Positions 1 to 6,657 of a DNA stretch of 16,794 nucleotides are shown in pieces (position 1 is the first letter of the stretch; every line of letters starts with the position of its first letter). The DNA comes from an uncultured Elusimicrobiales bacterium (GTDB taxonomy: Bacteria > Elusimicrobiota > Elusimicrobia > Elusimicrobiales > Elusimicrobiaceae). A program made the position numbers and the translations under genes. Where the stretch lies: the NCBI GenBank assembly GCA_934667625.1, contig CAKUMH010000015.1, forward strand, positions 1-16,794, written 5' to 3'. The notes beneath the pieces are model-generated. The model was not told where the DNA came from, did not search any database, and saw only the letters and a list, made by a program, of their open reading frames with translations.

Positions 1-145
1 ACCGGGCAGCTAGGCTTGCTTTGCATAAGTTGCCCAGCTCGCTTTGCTCCTACAGCGCAATCGCGCTCACCGGGCAGCTAGGCTTGCTTTGCATAAGTTG
101 CCCAGCTCGCTTTGCTCCTACAGCGCAATCGCGCTCACCGGGCAG
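1..145. repeat. 68-bp tandem repeat overlapping the ferredoxin 3' end
   Basis: Two identical 68-bp units (1-68 and 69-136) are followed by a 9-bp start of a third (137-145), after which the sequence diverges into the ferredoxin reading frame. Read on the minus strand, each unit carries the codons for the ferredoxin C-terminus (from the last Cys-Pro to the stop codon, about 27 bp) plus about 41 bp of downstream sequence. The extra copies downstream of the intact gene are therefore duplicated gene tails, not coding. The unit contains a small hairpin, AGCGC-GATT-GCGCT. The array runs off the window edge, so the copy number is unknown; an assembly artefact at a contig end is possible. Confidence 0.9.
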
Positions 146-288
146 GTGCCGGCGCAGGCGCCGCATTCAACACATTTGGTGTCGTCAATGTGTCTTTTGC
201 CGTCTTGTTCGCTGATCGCGCCCACCGGGCAGGCGGATTCGCAAGCACCGCAGTTAATGCAAACATCGGGATTTACTTTATAAGCCAT
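118..288 (-). CDS. 2[4Fe-4S] ferredoxin, clostridial type
   Basis: This is a 56-residue electron carrier of the bacterial 2[4Fe-4S] ferredoxin family, expected in the cytoplasm as a low-potential partner of oxidoreductases such as pyruvate:ferredoxin oxidoreductase or hydrogenases. Two CxxCxxCxxxCP motifs are complete: Cys10, 13, 16 and 20 followed by Pro, and Cys39, 42, 45 and 49 followed by Pro. They are arranged as two pseudo-symmetric halves, and the length is normal for the family. The start is set by an AGGAGA Shine-Dalgarno sequence at 298-303, nine bases before the ATG. The gene diverges from feoB and probably has its own extended -10 promoter at 327-332. Its last codons are duplicated downstream in a 68-bp tandem repeat. 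The fold and cofactor are nearly certain; the physiological partner cannot be told from the window. Confidence 0.95.
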   Translation of the reverse strand: MAYKVNPDVCINCGACESACPVGAISEQDGKRHIDDTKCVECGACAGTCPVSAIAL

Positions 289-326
289 AGTTTTAAGTCT
301 CCTGTTTAGGTAAAATTATCATCTAA

Positions 327-335
327 ATTATACCA
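327..335 (-). promoter_or_regulatory. Extended -10 promoter for the ferredoxin gene
   Basis: The minus strand reads TGGTATAAT, a perfect TATAAT (327-332) with an extended TGn. The start site would fall near 320, giving a leader of about 32 nt before the Shine-Dalgarno and ATG. No good -35 hexamer is seen, because the expected position falls in a GC-rich palindrome. Confidence 0.5.
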
Positions 336-348
336 AAATTTGACCACC

Positions 349-383
349 CGCGCCGCGGCGCGAAAACCTCGTCGGGCGCGCCC
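349..383. repeat. Two GC-only palindromes between divergent promoters
   Basis: A perfect 14-bp palindrome, CGCGCCGCGGCGCG (349-362), and a perfect 10-bp palindrome, GGGCGCGCCC (374-383), lie between the ferredoxin and feoB promoters in otherwise AT-rich DNA. They could be operator sites for a regulator shared by the two genes or a decayed repeat. Neither resembles a Fur box. Confidence 0.4.
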
Positions 384-385
384 AC

Positions 386-414
386 TTGTATTGTAAAAAT
401 GGTTTTGGTAAAAT
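386..414 (+). promoter_or_regulatory. Sigma70-type promoter for feoB
   Basis: TTGTAT (386-391) and TAAAAT (409-414) are spaced by exactly 17 bp, and the -10 carries a TGG extension. The predicted start site near 421 lies downstream of the in-frame ATG at 399, which rules out that start and supports the ATG at 441. Confidence 0.6.
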
Positions 415-440
415 ATAAAAGTAAGGAAAAGCTAACTTTT

Positions 441-2384
441 ATGGAAAAAGACAATACCCGCACTTTACACGCTTTAAAACCGGGCAATACCGCCCAAATT
501 AAAGATATTCAGACCGATGCAAAAATGGCGGACAAGTTGGCCGCTATGGGCATCGTCCGCGGGCAATTCATCACGCGCAAACCGGGCTCCAGCCCTGTGG
601 TGGTGAATGTGTCCGGCACGGAAGTGGCCATCGGCCGCGAAACCGCCAAAAAAATTATCGTTACCGCAAAACGCAACACCTTTCTCTTGGCAGGCAACCC
701 CAATGTGGGCAAGAGCTTGATTTTTTCGCGCCTGACGGGGATTGGGATTATTTCATCTAACTTTCCGGGCACGACCGTGGGCCTAAATTACGGACAGACC
801 CAATTTAACGGCGAGGCCTACGATATTATTGACATTCCCGGCCTTTACCGCCTGGAAGAAGAATGGCTGATTGAAGGCAAAAAACGCAACCTGTTTAAGG
901 AACTGGAGTACGATTTTATCGTCTGTGTGGCGGACGCTTCGCACCTGGAGCGCAACCTGTATTTCCTGTTGGAAATTATGCAGCTTAAAAAGCCCGTCAT
1001 CTTGCTTTTAAATAAGTACGATGAGGCGGTGCGCAAGGGGATTCAGATTAATGTGAAGGAACTCTCCAAAGAGCTGGGCATTCCCGTCATTGCAGTGGTG
1101 GCGACCACCGGCGAAGGGCTCAAGGAGCTTTCGCATCAGGCGGTGCGTATTTCGTCGCGCGAGACGGAACCTTCCGCGTTGTCCGTTCCCCCCACGCCCG
1201 AAGAAAAATGGCACCTCATCGGCCATATCATCCAAAAAGTGCAGACGGTAAAGCATAAACACCCCTCTTTCTTGGAGCATTTGCAAGCGTGGGCCACAAC
1301 ACCCGTAACGGGGCTGCCCATTGCGCTGTGTGTGCTGGTGGTTTCCTTCTTTTTGGTACGCTTTGTGGGCGAAAACCTGATTAACCTGCTGGACCCGCTG
1401 TACGAAAATTATTACGTTCCGTTTTTGGAGCATATTTTCGGCGGGATAAAAGACAATGCCTTTGGCATGCTGCTATTGGGGGACGGCGGCCAAAATTATT
1501 TCGGCGTGCTGACCGACGGCTTGCATATTGCGCTTATAGACGTAATGTCCTATGTGTTGGCGTTTTATGCGCTCTTGGGCTTCTTGGGCGATTTGGGCTA
1601 CTTGCCGCGCCTAGCGGTGCTCTTGGACAGTTTGCTCCATAAAATCGGGTTACACGGATACGGCTCTCTGCCGATTATGCTGGGTTTCGGCTGCAAAGTG
1701 CCGGCAGTGATGGGCATCCGCGTGCTGGAAACCCGCCGCGAGCGCATTATTGCCCTGGCGCTTATTTTGGTGCTGGCGCCGTGCATTTCGCAAACGGCGA
1801 TGATTATTTCCATTTTGTCCCCCCATGGCTTAAAATACATGCTGATTGTATTTTTTGCCTTGTTTGTGAACGGGATTTTGGCGGGGACGATTTTGAATAA
1901 ACTGATGAAGGGTGAAACGCCTGAGCTGTTTATGGAAATCCCTTCGTGGCAGATTCCGCAATGGCGGCCCTTGCTGCGCAAGTTGCGAATTCGCATGAAG
2001 GAATACTTGGGCGACGCCCTGCCGCTGATTTTGGCGGGTGTGTTGTTTGTAGATTTGATGCAGCTCTCCGGCCTGACCAATTGGATTGCCAAAATTGCGC
2101 GCTACCCGGTGGAGCACATTTTGGGACTGCCCGCGGATACGACGCCGCTCTTGATTTTGGGTTGCTTGCGAAAGGACGTTTCTATCGCTCTGTTGCAGCC
2201 GTTTAACTTGGCGCCTGCTGAACTAGTGGTGGCGTGCGTGTTTATGGCGATGTACCTGCCGTGCGTGGCGACGTTTTTTGTGATGTTGCGCGAAAGCGGG
2301 TGGAAGGACACGTTTCGGGTGATTGCGCTGACGCTTAGTATGGCGTTTTTGTCCGCGTGGGTGCTGCGGCTGATTTTGATGTAA
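441..2384 (+). CDS. feoB: Ferrous iron transporter FeoB with N-terminal FeoA domain
   Basis: This is a 647-residue inner-membrane Fe(II) importer with FeoA fused in front of FeoB. Residues about 8-77 form a FeoA-like SH3 domain. The G domain follows with G1 GNPNVGKS (85-92), the G2 threonines 111-112, G3 DIPG (131-134), G4 NKYD (191-194) and a G5-like ATTGEG (221-226). About 285-647 are the membrane core, including the gate motif GFGCKVPAVM (415-424), the second gate GCLRKDVSIALL (574-585) and the conserved YLPCVATF (605-612). The frame is open from an ATG at 399, but that ATG lies upstream of the predicted -10 box. The ATG at 441 is preceded by AAGGA (423-427), a rather long 13 bases away. 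The gene diverges from a ferredoxin and ends at a bidirectional terminator. No separate feoA or feoC is visible in the window. Family assignment is certain; control by iron is inferred only. Confidence 0.97.
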   Translation: MEKDNTRTLHALKPGNTAQIKDIQTDAKMADKLAAMGIVRGQFITRKPGSSPVVVNVSGTEVAIGRETAKKIIVTAKRNTFLLAGNPNVGKSLIFSRLTGIGIISSNFPGTTVGLNYGQTQFNGEAYDIIDIPGLYRLEEEWLIEGKKRNLFKELEYDFIVCVADASHLERNLYFLLEIMQLKKPVILLLNKYDEAVRKGIQINVKELSKELGIPVIAVVATTGEGLKELSHQAVRISSRETEPSALSVPPTPEEKWHLIGHIIQKVQTVKHKHPSFLEHLQAWATTPVTGLPIALCVLVVSFFLVRFVGENLINLLDPLYENYYVPFLEHIFGGIKDNAFGMLLLGDGGQNYFGVLTDGLHIALIDVMSYVLAFYALLGFLGDLGYLPRLAVLLDSLLHKIGLHGYGSLPIMLGFGCKVPAVMGIRVLETRRERIIALALILVLAPCISQTAMIISILSPHGLKYMLIVFFALFVNGILAGTILNKLMKGETPELFMEIPSWQIPQWRPLLRKLRIRMKEYLGDALPLILAGVLFVDLMQLSGLTNWIAKIARYPVEHILGLPADTTPLLILGCLRKDVSIALLQPFNLAPAELVVACVFMAMYLPCVATFFVMLRESGWKDTFRVIALTLSMAFLSAWVLRLILM

Positions 2385-2397
2385 CGAAGTTTCTAAC

Positions 2398-2428
2398 AAA
2401 CCCCCCGCTTGTGTTTGAGCGGGGGTTT
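2398..2428. terminator. Bidirectional terminator between feoB and the HNH gene
   Basis: A GC-rich stem (AAACCCCCGCT paired with AGCGGGGGTTT, one bulged C) closes a loop of about 8 nt, exactly between two convergent genes. The T tracts on both sides are short (TTTAG and TTTGTT), so it is a moderate terminator in each direction. Confidence 0.75.
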
Positions 2429-2431
2429 AGA

Positions 2432-3514
2432 TTATCTCCCTGATTTTCTGCGGTTGCACTCTTTGCAAAGCATTTGGCAGTTGGCAAGTTCGGTTTTTCC
2501 TCCTTCGTGCCATGGGGTAATATGGTCGGCCTCCATTTCCTCTAACTTAAAGTGATTTTTACATAGCGGGCATTTACCTTGTTGCTTTTCGTACACTTTG
2601 CGCTTTGTTGCCTGAGTAAACGCACGGATATTTAGGTGCTTTTCTTTTCTATCCAGCACAAACGGATAGATGCCTTTTTTATTGGTAACATCATCATCTT
2701 GCATTAAAACGGCGATTTCTTTTTCCAAGGTTTTTGCATCAAGCGGAGCATCTTTGAATGTATTAAACAGTTCCCCCCACGCAAGGCCTTTCATTTCTTT
2801 GCGATATACGGGGAAAACCACTTTCACCCAGTTGATTACATTTTGGAAATAAAGCCACAGTTCGCTTGCATTTGGGTCGTGTTGATGGTTTGCCATGTAG
2901 ACATCGATGTTTCCGTTGGACAGCCAGTCTATAGCCGTTTCCAAATAATCTTGCCGAATAGCAGAACCTGCCAAATAATTGCTTGCCAAACCATAGGCCG
3001 GGCAACCTGTTTTTGAAAAATATCGTTTGGCATCATAGACCCAACTCCCGTGATAAACGGCGTTGCGCAGTTCTTGCTCGGTTAATTCTTCGCCCGCTAT
3101 ATTAATAGTCTTAAACCACTCCAGTTTTTCGCTATCAGTTCCTTCGCAAAAATAAACCATTAATTTATAATTTAAAATTTGCTCCTGCCTATCTGCGGGT
3201 AAGTTATGAAAATAGAGCATATCAAAGGAAAATTCCCCTTTTACATACTGGCAAATGGAAATGGTGCGTTGTTGACCGTCTATTACTTCAAATCCTCTGT
3301 CCGCGCGTACGGCCCAATACATTACATTTAGCGGAAAGTTTTTGGTTACCGTGTCTATGACGGCTTCGCGTTGTTTGTCTTTGTAGATAAATTCCCGTTG
3401 GTAAGGCGGACGAATATCCAATTTCCCACCGTAGCCCGTTACGCCGTTTTCGGCTTGGTCTTGGTAATCTTGTACTAAATCTCTCACGGGAATTTCTTTT
3501 AATGTTATTTTCAT
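2432..3514 (-). CDS. DUF262 (GmrS/ParB-Srx-like) + HNH endonuclease, probable restriction partner
   Basis: The 360-residue protein has a DUF262 domain at about 8-160. It shows the family hallmarks DGQQR (79-83), PPYQR (36-40) and the FKTIN...LTEQELRNA block (134-152). DUF262 is the nucleotide-dependent module of GmrSD-type type IV restriction enzymes and of SspE. The C-terminus (about 310-360) is a zinc-type HNH nuclease: CPLC (315-318), ADHI with the active-site His331, LANC (344-347) and CKEC (350-353). The ATG follows the methyltransferase stop codon without a gap, and its Shine-Dalgarno (AGAGG) lies inside the methyltransferase's last codons, so the two are translationally coupled. I infer that it is the DNA-cutting component of a restriction-modification-like unit whose methyltransferase protects the host. 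Base composition is AT-richer than in the flanking genes, which suggests transfer. Whether cleavage needs NTP and which site it cuts are unknown. Confidence 0.88.
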   Translation of the reverse strand: MKITLKEIPVRDLVQDYQDQAENGVTGYGGKLDIRPPYQREFIYKDKQREAVIDTVTKNFPLNVMYWAVRADRGFEVIDGQQRTISICQYVKGEFSFDMLYFHNLPADRQEQILNYKLMVYFCEGTDSEKLEWFKTINIAGEELTEQELRNAVYHGSWVYDAKRYFSKTGCPAYGLASNYLAGSAIRQDYLETAIDWLSNGNIDVYMANHQHDPNASELWLYFQNVINWVKVVFPVYRKEMKGLAWGELFNTFKDAPLDAKTLEKEIAVLMQDDDVTNKKGIYPFVLDRKEKHLNIRAFTQATKRKVYEKQQGKCPLCKNHFKLEEMEADHITPWHEGGKTELANCQMLCKECNRRKSGR

Positions 3515-4477
3515 TTATTTACCTCTTTTTCGGATTAAAATACGGGCGTATTTTCGTTCCCCGTTTATAAAGGGATATCCTTTTGAAATTGTATCAACGG
3601 TTGTAGAGGTCATACTCCCGATAATTTCAAATTGTTCGGGGTTGTATTTATCCAAAAATGTAATGGGCACTCCCATGATGCCGTTATAATCGCACGGAAT
3701 ATCGGCAGTTTTATCTACATTGATAGCATCGTAATTGTCGTATTTGGGGTATTCTTCGGGGATGTATTTTTTATATAAAATGAGTTTTTCATGACGTTTA
3801 GAAATTTCCAAATTAGTAAACCAATTCACTCCAGATACCCGTACCATGCCTTCTTTGTGGTTTCCGGCGGCAGCATAATCCTGGTACTTACTGATAAAAT
3901 GTCCGGCATTTCCTTTAAACCCAAATCCTAACCAAAGTTTATTTTCTTTAATGAGTTTAAAGATATCTCTGTAAGTAATGGCATTTTGGTGTCCTATAAT
4001 AATAAATTTCTTATTGTATTGCATCAACTGGGCTACATATTCCCTAAATAAACTGAATGGCGGGTTAGTTACCACTATATCGGCTTGTTTTAATAGTTCC
4101 ACACACTCGGATTTTCTGAAATCTCCGTCCCCTTGCAATGGCTTAATGCCTATTTCTTCGGCTGCGGGCACGTGCCCGCCCGTTTTGTTGCCAGTGTATT
4201 CTAGGTAAATGGCGCGCTCGCTGTTGTTTTGACTGAAAAGGTCTGCTTCTTGGCTTTTGTAGCAGGTGGTAATCAGTTTTTTAAGCCCTAGAAATTCAAA
4301 ATTGTAGGCAAAGTAATGGAAAAAGTTGCTAACGCGTGGGTCGTCGCAATTGCAGAGGACAGTTTTTCCCTTAAAATGGTTTTTGTAGTGCTTTAACTCG
4401 GTTTCTATATCAGCAAGTTGGGTGTAAAATTCATCTTTTTTGTTTTTACGAGCACTTTGTAAGTTTTTATTGGCCAC
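3515..4477 (-). CDS. Adenine-specific DNA methyltransferase, M.EcoRI family
   Basis: The 320-residue N6-adenine DNA methyltransferase resembles M.EcoRI (about 326 aa) in length and in its N-terminal block KNKKDEFYTQ (11-20) followed by LCNCDDPRVSNFF (41-53). The catalytic motif NPPF is at 138-141. It should transfer a methyl group from S-adenosylmethionine to adenine in a specific site and protect the genome from the adjacent HNH nuclease. The frame stays open to 4579, but the GTG at 4477 is the likely start. AAGGAG (4484-4489) sits six bases before it, and the extra upstream residues would be translated from a terminator hairpin. It is the first gene of a two-gene unit and directly follows a structured RNA region ending in a terminator, so its transcription may depend on read-through or on a start within that region. 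The GAATTC specificity of M.EcoRI should not be assumed; one GAATTC was noticed, at 1987-1992. Confidence 0.9.
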   Translation of the reverse strand: MANKNLQSARKNKKDEFYTQLADIETELKHYKNHFKGKTVLCNCDDPRVSNFFHYFAYNFEFLGLKKLITTCYKSQEADLFSQNNSERAIYLEYTGNKTGGHVPAAEEIGIKPLQGDGDFRKSECVELLKQADIVVTNPPFSLFREYVAQLMQYNKKFIIIGHQNAITYRDIFKLIKENKLWLGFGFKGNAGHFISKYQDYAAAGNHKEGMVRVSGVNWFTNLEISKRHEKLILYKKYIPEEYPKYDNYDAINVDKTADIPCDYNGIMGVPITFLDKYNPEQFEIIGSMTSTTVDTISKGYPFINGERKYARILIRKRGK

Positions 4478-4511
4478 TTTATTCTCCTTTCCCAAGAAGA
4501 AAAAAAGGCAA

Positions 4512-4566
4512 TAAAAAACGGCTGTAGTTTGCCAAGGCTTATCAGGGCTTGACATAAAACAGCCGT
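4512..4566 (-). terminator. Intrinsic terminator or attenuator before the methyltransferase
   Basis: The outer stem ACGGCTGT/ACAGCCGT (4559-4566 with 4518-4525) and the inner stem GTCAAG/CTTGGC (4547-4552 with 4531-4536) close an 11-nt loop and are followed by TTTTTTATT. It ends about 23 bp before the methyltransferase Shine-Dalgarno. That position suits either the 3' end of an independent RNA or an attenuator of the downstream operon. Confidence 0.6.
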
Positions 4567-4720
4567 AGTTCCTTGCCATACTCGTATGGCAAGGAACATT
4601 TCACGCAAAGCAAAGGGGTAATTAGTCCGTTTGTTTTGCGCTTAAGACGACTGCTTTTGGACCTGATAAGCTCTTTAGTTTCCTAAAGACCTCCTATTCT
4701 TCATAGGATTCCAAAAACAG
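4512..4720 (-). ncRNA. Unidentified structured RNA or leader upstream of the methyltransferase
   Basis: On the minus strand this segment of about 205 nt folds into nested elements. P1 is an 11-bp stem (4710-4720 with 4651-4661). It encloses P2 (CCTAT/ATAGG, 4693-4707, loop GAAGA) and P3 (CTTTAG/CTAAAG, 4673-4688, GAAA tetraloop). P4 is a 12-position stem with one mismatch (4630-4641 with 4603-4614, 15-nt loop). P5 is a 14-bp hairpin (4568-4597). A terminator-like hairpin follows at 4518-4566. Its apical loop (CCTGATAAGC on the minus strand, 4537-4546) is perfectly complementary to the joining strand at 4662-4671 (GCTTATCAGG), so a 10-bp pseudoknot is possible. Three stems contain G-U pairs that would be A-C mismatches on the plus strand, which favours minus-strand transcription. 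A TACAAT box at 4725-4730 would start transcription at or next to the P1 edge. I do not recognise the family; a free ncRNA and a 5' regulatory leader are both possible. Confidence 0.55.
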
Positions 4721-4724
4721 ATAA

Positions 4725-4730
4725 ATTGTA
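4725..4730 (-). promoter_or_regulatory. Possible -10 box for the structured RNA
   Basis: TACAAT on the minus strand lies 5-7 bases upstream of the first P1 base. No convincing -35 is visible, and the box overlaps the trailing side of the weak terminator at 4732-4749. Confidence 0.3.
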
Positions 4731-4731
4731 A

Positions 4732-4749
4732 CTAAGCCGGGTGGCTTAG
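4732..4749 (-). terminator. Weak terminator after the lipoprotein gene
   Basis: A perfect 7-bp hairpin CTAAGCC/GGCTTAG with a 4-nt loop lies about 30 bp beyond the lipoprotein stop codon. On the minus strand it is followed by TTACAATTTAT, a poor T tract. Confidence 0.35.
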
Positions 4750-4779
4750 GGTATGTCTATAAAACTCCTCAAAAGTACT

Positions 4780-5253
4780 TTAGTCCGTAATGGTATAACT
4801 GCCTACGCGGCCAATGTCCACCGGCATCGGGATTTCCACACCCAAAGGCCCTTCAAAGTACATGGTACCCGTTAAATGGTAGTCCAGCGTGCCGCTGCCC
4901 ATGCTGATAAGCCCCAGCGTTTTTTTGGTGAAGGCCGCCATGGGCACCGTGAGCCGCGCCTTGGCGGGCTTGGTGGAATTAGGTTCTACCTTAATATCTT
5001 TTAGTGCAACGTCGGCCATTTTGTCGTCGTTAACGGTCAGCACGCCTTCAAAACGTTTAATAGAGGCGACTTGCTTTTTGTTCATATTGGTAATAGCCAC
5101 CACGACGGTAAAATCAAACGAGGTTAAATTGTAATCGGTCAGCTCCACGCTCTTTAAAGCGTATTTGCAGTTGGCCATATTTTCGGCTTCTTTGACGCTC
5201 GCGCAAGCCGCCAGCATACAGGCGGCGCAACCTAATAAAAAGAGTTTTTTCAT
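4780..5253 (-). CDS. LEA14/WHy-like lipoprotein
   Basis: This is a 157-residue exported lipoprotein. The N-terminus has two lysines, a hydrophobic stretch and the lipobox LAAC (14-17), so Cys17 should be lipidated and the protein anchored to a membrane facing the periplasm. The mature part (about 28-150) reads as an all-beta domain with the pattern of LEA type 2/WHy proteins: a conserved-looking N-L-x-S-x-D-F-x-V-x-V-x-I-T-N segment (42-56), then a strand-rich region ending in the VPM stretch. The start at 5253 is chosen because GGGAGG (5258-5263) lies four bases upstream and the signal peptide begins there; an in-frame ATG 18 bp upstream would add six residues in front of the signal. The gene is divergent from pepT. 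Its molecular function is unknown; the fold is a family-level inference. Confidence 0.75.
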   Translation of the reverse strand: MKKLFLLGCAACMLAACASVKEAENMANCKYALKSVELTDYNLTSFDFTVVVAITNMNKKQVASIKRFEGVLTVNDDKMADVALKDIKVEPNSTKPAKARLTVPMAAFTKKTLGLISMGSGTLDYHLTGTMYFEGPLGVEIPMPVDIGRVGSYTITD

Positions 5254-5284
5254 AAAACCTCCCAAGTACACGGATAATAAATTG

Positions 5285-5290
5285 TATAAT
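5285..5290 (+). promoter_or_regulatory. -10 box for pepT
   Basis: A perfect TATAAT lies 27 bp before the pepT ATG, giving a leader of about 20 nt that carries GGAG. No good -35 hexamer is seen at 17 bp. Confidence 0.45.
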
Positions 5291-5317
5291 AAAAAAAAGG
5301 ATTTATGGAGAAAACTT

Positions 5318-6553
5318 ATGAATGAATTACAAAAAAAGATTTATGACCGCTTTGTACGCTACGTGTCCGTGGAAACCACGAGTGACCCGGAAAGCACCGT
5401 AACGCCCACCACACAAAGCCAAATTGAGTTTGCGCATCTGTTAGCCAAAGAGATGAAAACCGTCGGCTTGAGCGACGTAGAAGTGGACGAATACGGCTTT
5501 GTAACGGGGCTCTTGCCTGCCAATACCGATAAAAAGGCGCCGACGATTGGCTTTTTTGCCCACATGGATACCGTGTGCGACTACTGCGGCAAAAACATTC
5601 GCCCTGTGGTGCACCCCAATTACGACGGCGGCACCCTGACCATTAACGCTGAAAAGAAAATGTTTCTAACGCCTGAAAACGCCCCGCGCCTGAGCCTGTG
5701 CTTAGGGGATGATATTGTGACGGCCGACGGAAATACACTTTTGGGCGGGGACGATAAAATTGGCATTGCCACCATTATGACGCTGGCCGAATACCTGATT
5801 GCGCACCCCGAAATCAAACACGGGCCATTGAAAGTGGCCTTTACCATTGACGAGGAAACGGGAACCGGGATTTCTTATTTTGACGTGCCGAAATTTGCCG
5901 CGGATTTTGCGTACACGGTGGACGGCGCGGAGCTGGGATATATTGACTGCGGAAACTTTAACGCCGATACGGTAACCGTCCGCATTACGGGCAAAACCTG
6001 CCACCCGGGCGCGGCCAAGGGCTTTATGGCCAACCCGGTGCGCATTGCGGCGGATATCGTATCTTCCTGGCCGGAAAATAAACTGCCCGAAACGACCGAT
6101 GGCGAGGACGGCTTTGTGCTGTTTAAGGACGTGACGGGCGGGCTGGACAAGGCCCTGTTGCAGGGAATTGTGCGCGAACACGATTTGGCCAAGTTTGAGC
6201 AGTTTAAAAAAGATTTGGAAGAACTGGTGGCGCAAAAACGGGCCAAATATCCCGCGGCTAAAATTGAATTGGAATTTAAAAAACAATACCGCAACATGCG
6301 CGACATTTTAAAGGAACGCCCGCAGGCCATGGAACTTTTGGAAGGGGCGTTGAAGGAAAACCACATCCAATACCATTTGGCGCAGGCGCGCGGCGGCACC
6401 GACGGCGCACAGATGACGTTCCGCGGACTCCCCACGCCGAACATTTTTGCGGGATATGAAAATCCGCACGGGCCGTACGAATGGCTGAGCCTGAACTGGG
6501 CGGAAAAGGCCTTCCATGTGCTGGAGAGCATTGCCAAGAATGCCGTGAAGTAA
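5318..6553 (+). CDS. pepT: Peptidase T (tripeptide aminopeptidase)
   Basis: This 411-residue dinuclear zinc M20B aminopeptidase removes the N-terminal residue of tripeptides in the cytoplasm; the E. coli enzyme has 408 residues. All metal and catalytic residues can be placed: AHMDTV with His82 and catalytic Asp84, the bridging Asp145 in LGGDDK, Glu179 (catalytic) and Glu180 in DEE, Asp202 in the VDG motif, and His384 in NPHGPYE. The dimerisation (lid) domain lies at about 210-325. The frame is open from further upstream, but the start is at 5318: GGAG (5307-5310) sits seven bases before this ATG, the protein then begins like known PepT, and upstream codons would overlap the divergent lipoprotein gene. 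It is a single-gene unit ending in a strong terminator. Confidence 0.97.
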   Translation: MNELQKKIYDRFVRYVSVETTSDPESTVTPTTQSQIEFAHLLAKEMKTVGLSDVEVDEYGFVTGLLPANTDKKAPTIGFFAHMDTVCDYCGKNIRPVVHPNYDGGTLTINAEKKMFLTPENAPRLSLCLGDDIVTADGNTLLGGDDKIGIATIMTLAEYLIAHPEIKHGPLKVAFTIDEETGTGISYFDVPKFAADFAYTVDGAELGYIDCGNFNADTVTVRITGKTCHPGAAKGFMANPVRIAADIVSSWPENKLPETTDGEDGFVLFKDVTGGLDKALLQGIVREHDLAKFEQFKKDLEELVAQKRAKYPAAKIELEFKKQYRNMRDILKERPQAMELLEGALKENHIQYHLAQARGGTDGAQMTFRGLPTPNIFAGYENPHGPYEWLSLNWAEKAFHVLESIAKNAVK

Positions 6554-6581
6554 AAGTTTATTGACGGAAAATTGTTTGCAA

Positions 6582-6613
6582 AGAGAGCAGGGTTGTTTAC
6601 CTGCTCTTTTTTT
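6582..6613 (+). terminator. Rho-independent terminator of pepT
   Basis: AGAGCAGG (6584-6591) pairs with CCTGCTCT (6600-6607) around an 8-nt loop and is followed by seven T's. It lies 30 bp beyond the pepT stop codon. Confidence 0.9.
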
Positions 6614-6657
6614 GTCTGTTAGAAGAAGGAACGGGCGGAACAGCAAACGGCAAACGA

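Noticed and set aside
311..332. Possible Fur box before the ferredoxin gene
   Set aside because: It is AT-rich with only weak symmetry and too few matches to the 19-bp consensus.
399..440. Upstream in-frame ATG that would extend FeoB by 14 residues
   Set aside because: It lies upstream of the -10 box of the best promoter and has no Shine-Dalgarno; the FeoA domain begins after the second ATG.
4478..4579. N-terminal extension of the methyltransferase by 34 residues
   Set aside because: It would be translated from the terminator hairpin and has no ribosome site; the GTG at 4477 has an ideal one and matches the family's N-terminus.
4661..4682. Hammerhead-like CTGATAAG plus stem on the plus strand
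   Set aside because: The conserved core would need CTGATGA and a GAAA in the right place, and the wobble pairs indicate the minus strand instead.
4512..4720. HEARO/omega RNA of an IscB-type system, or a retron
   Set aside because: The HNH protein here has DUF262 and no RuvC or bridge helix, and there is no reverse transcriptase, so neither system is present.
4622..4788. Nine-base direct repeat TTAGTCCGT (4622-4630 and 4780-4788) as a target-site duplication around the RNA
   Set aside because: It is short, one copy lies inside the lipoprotein stop region and the other inside a loop of the folded RNA, and no element ends are visible, so chance is likely.
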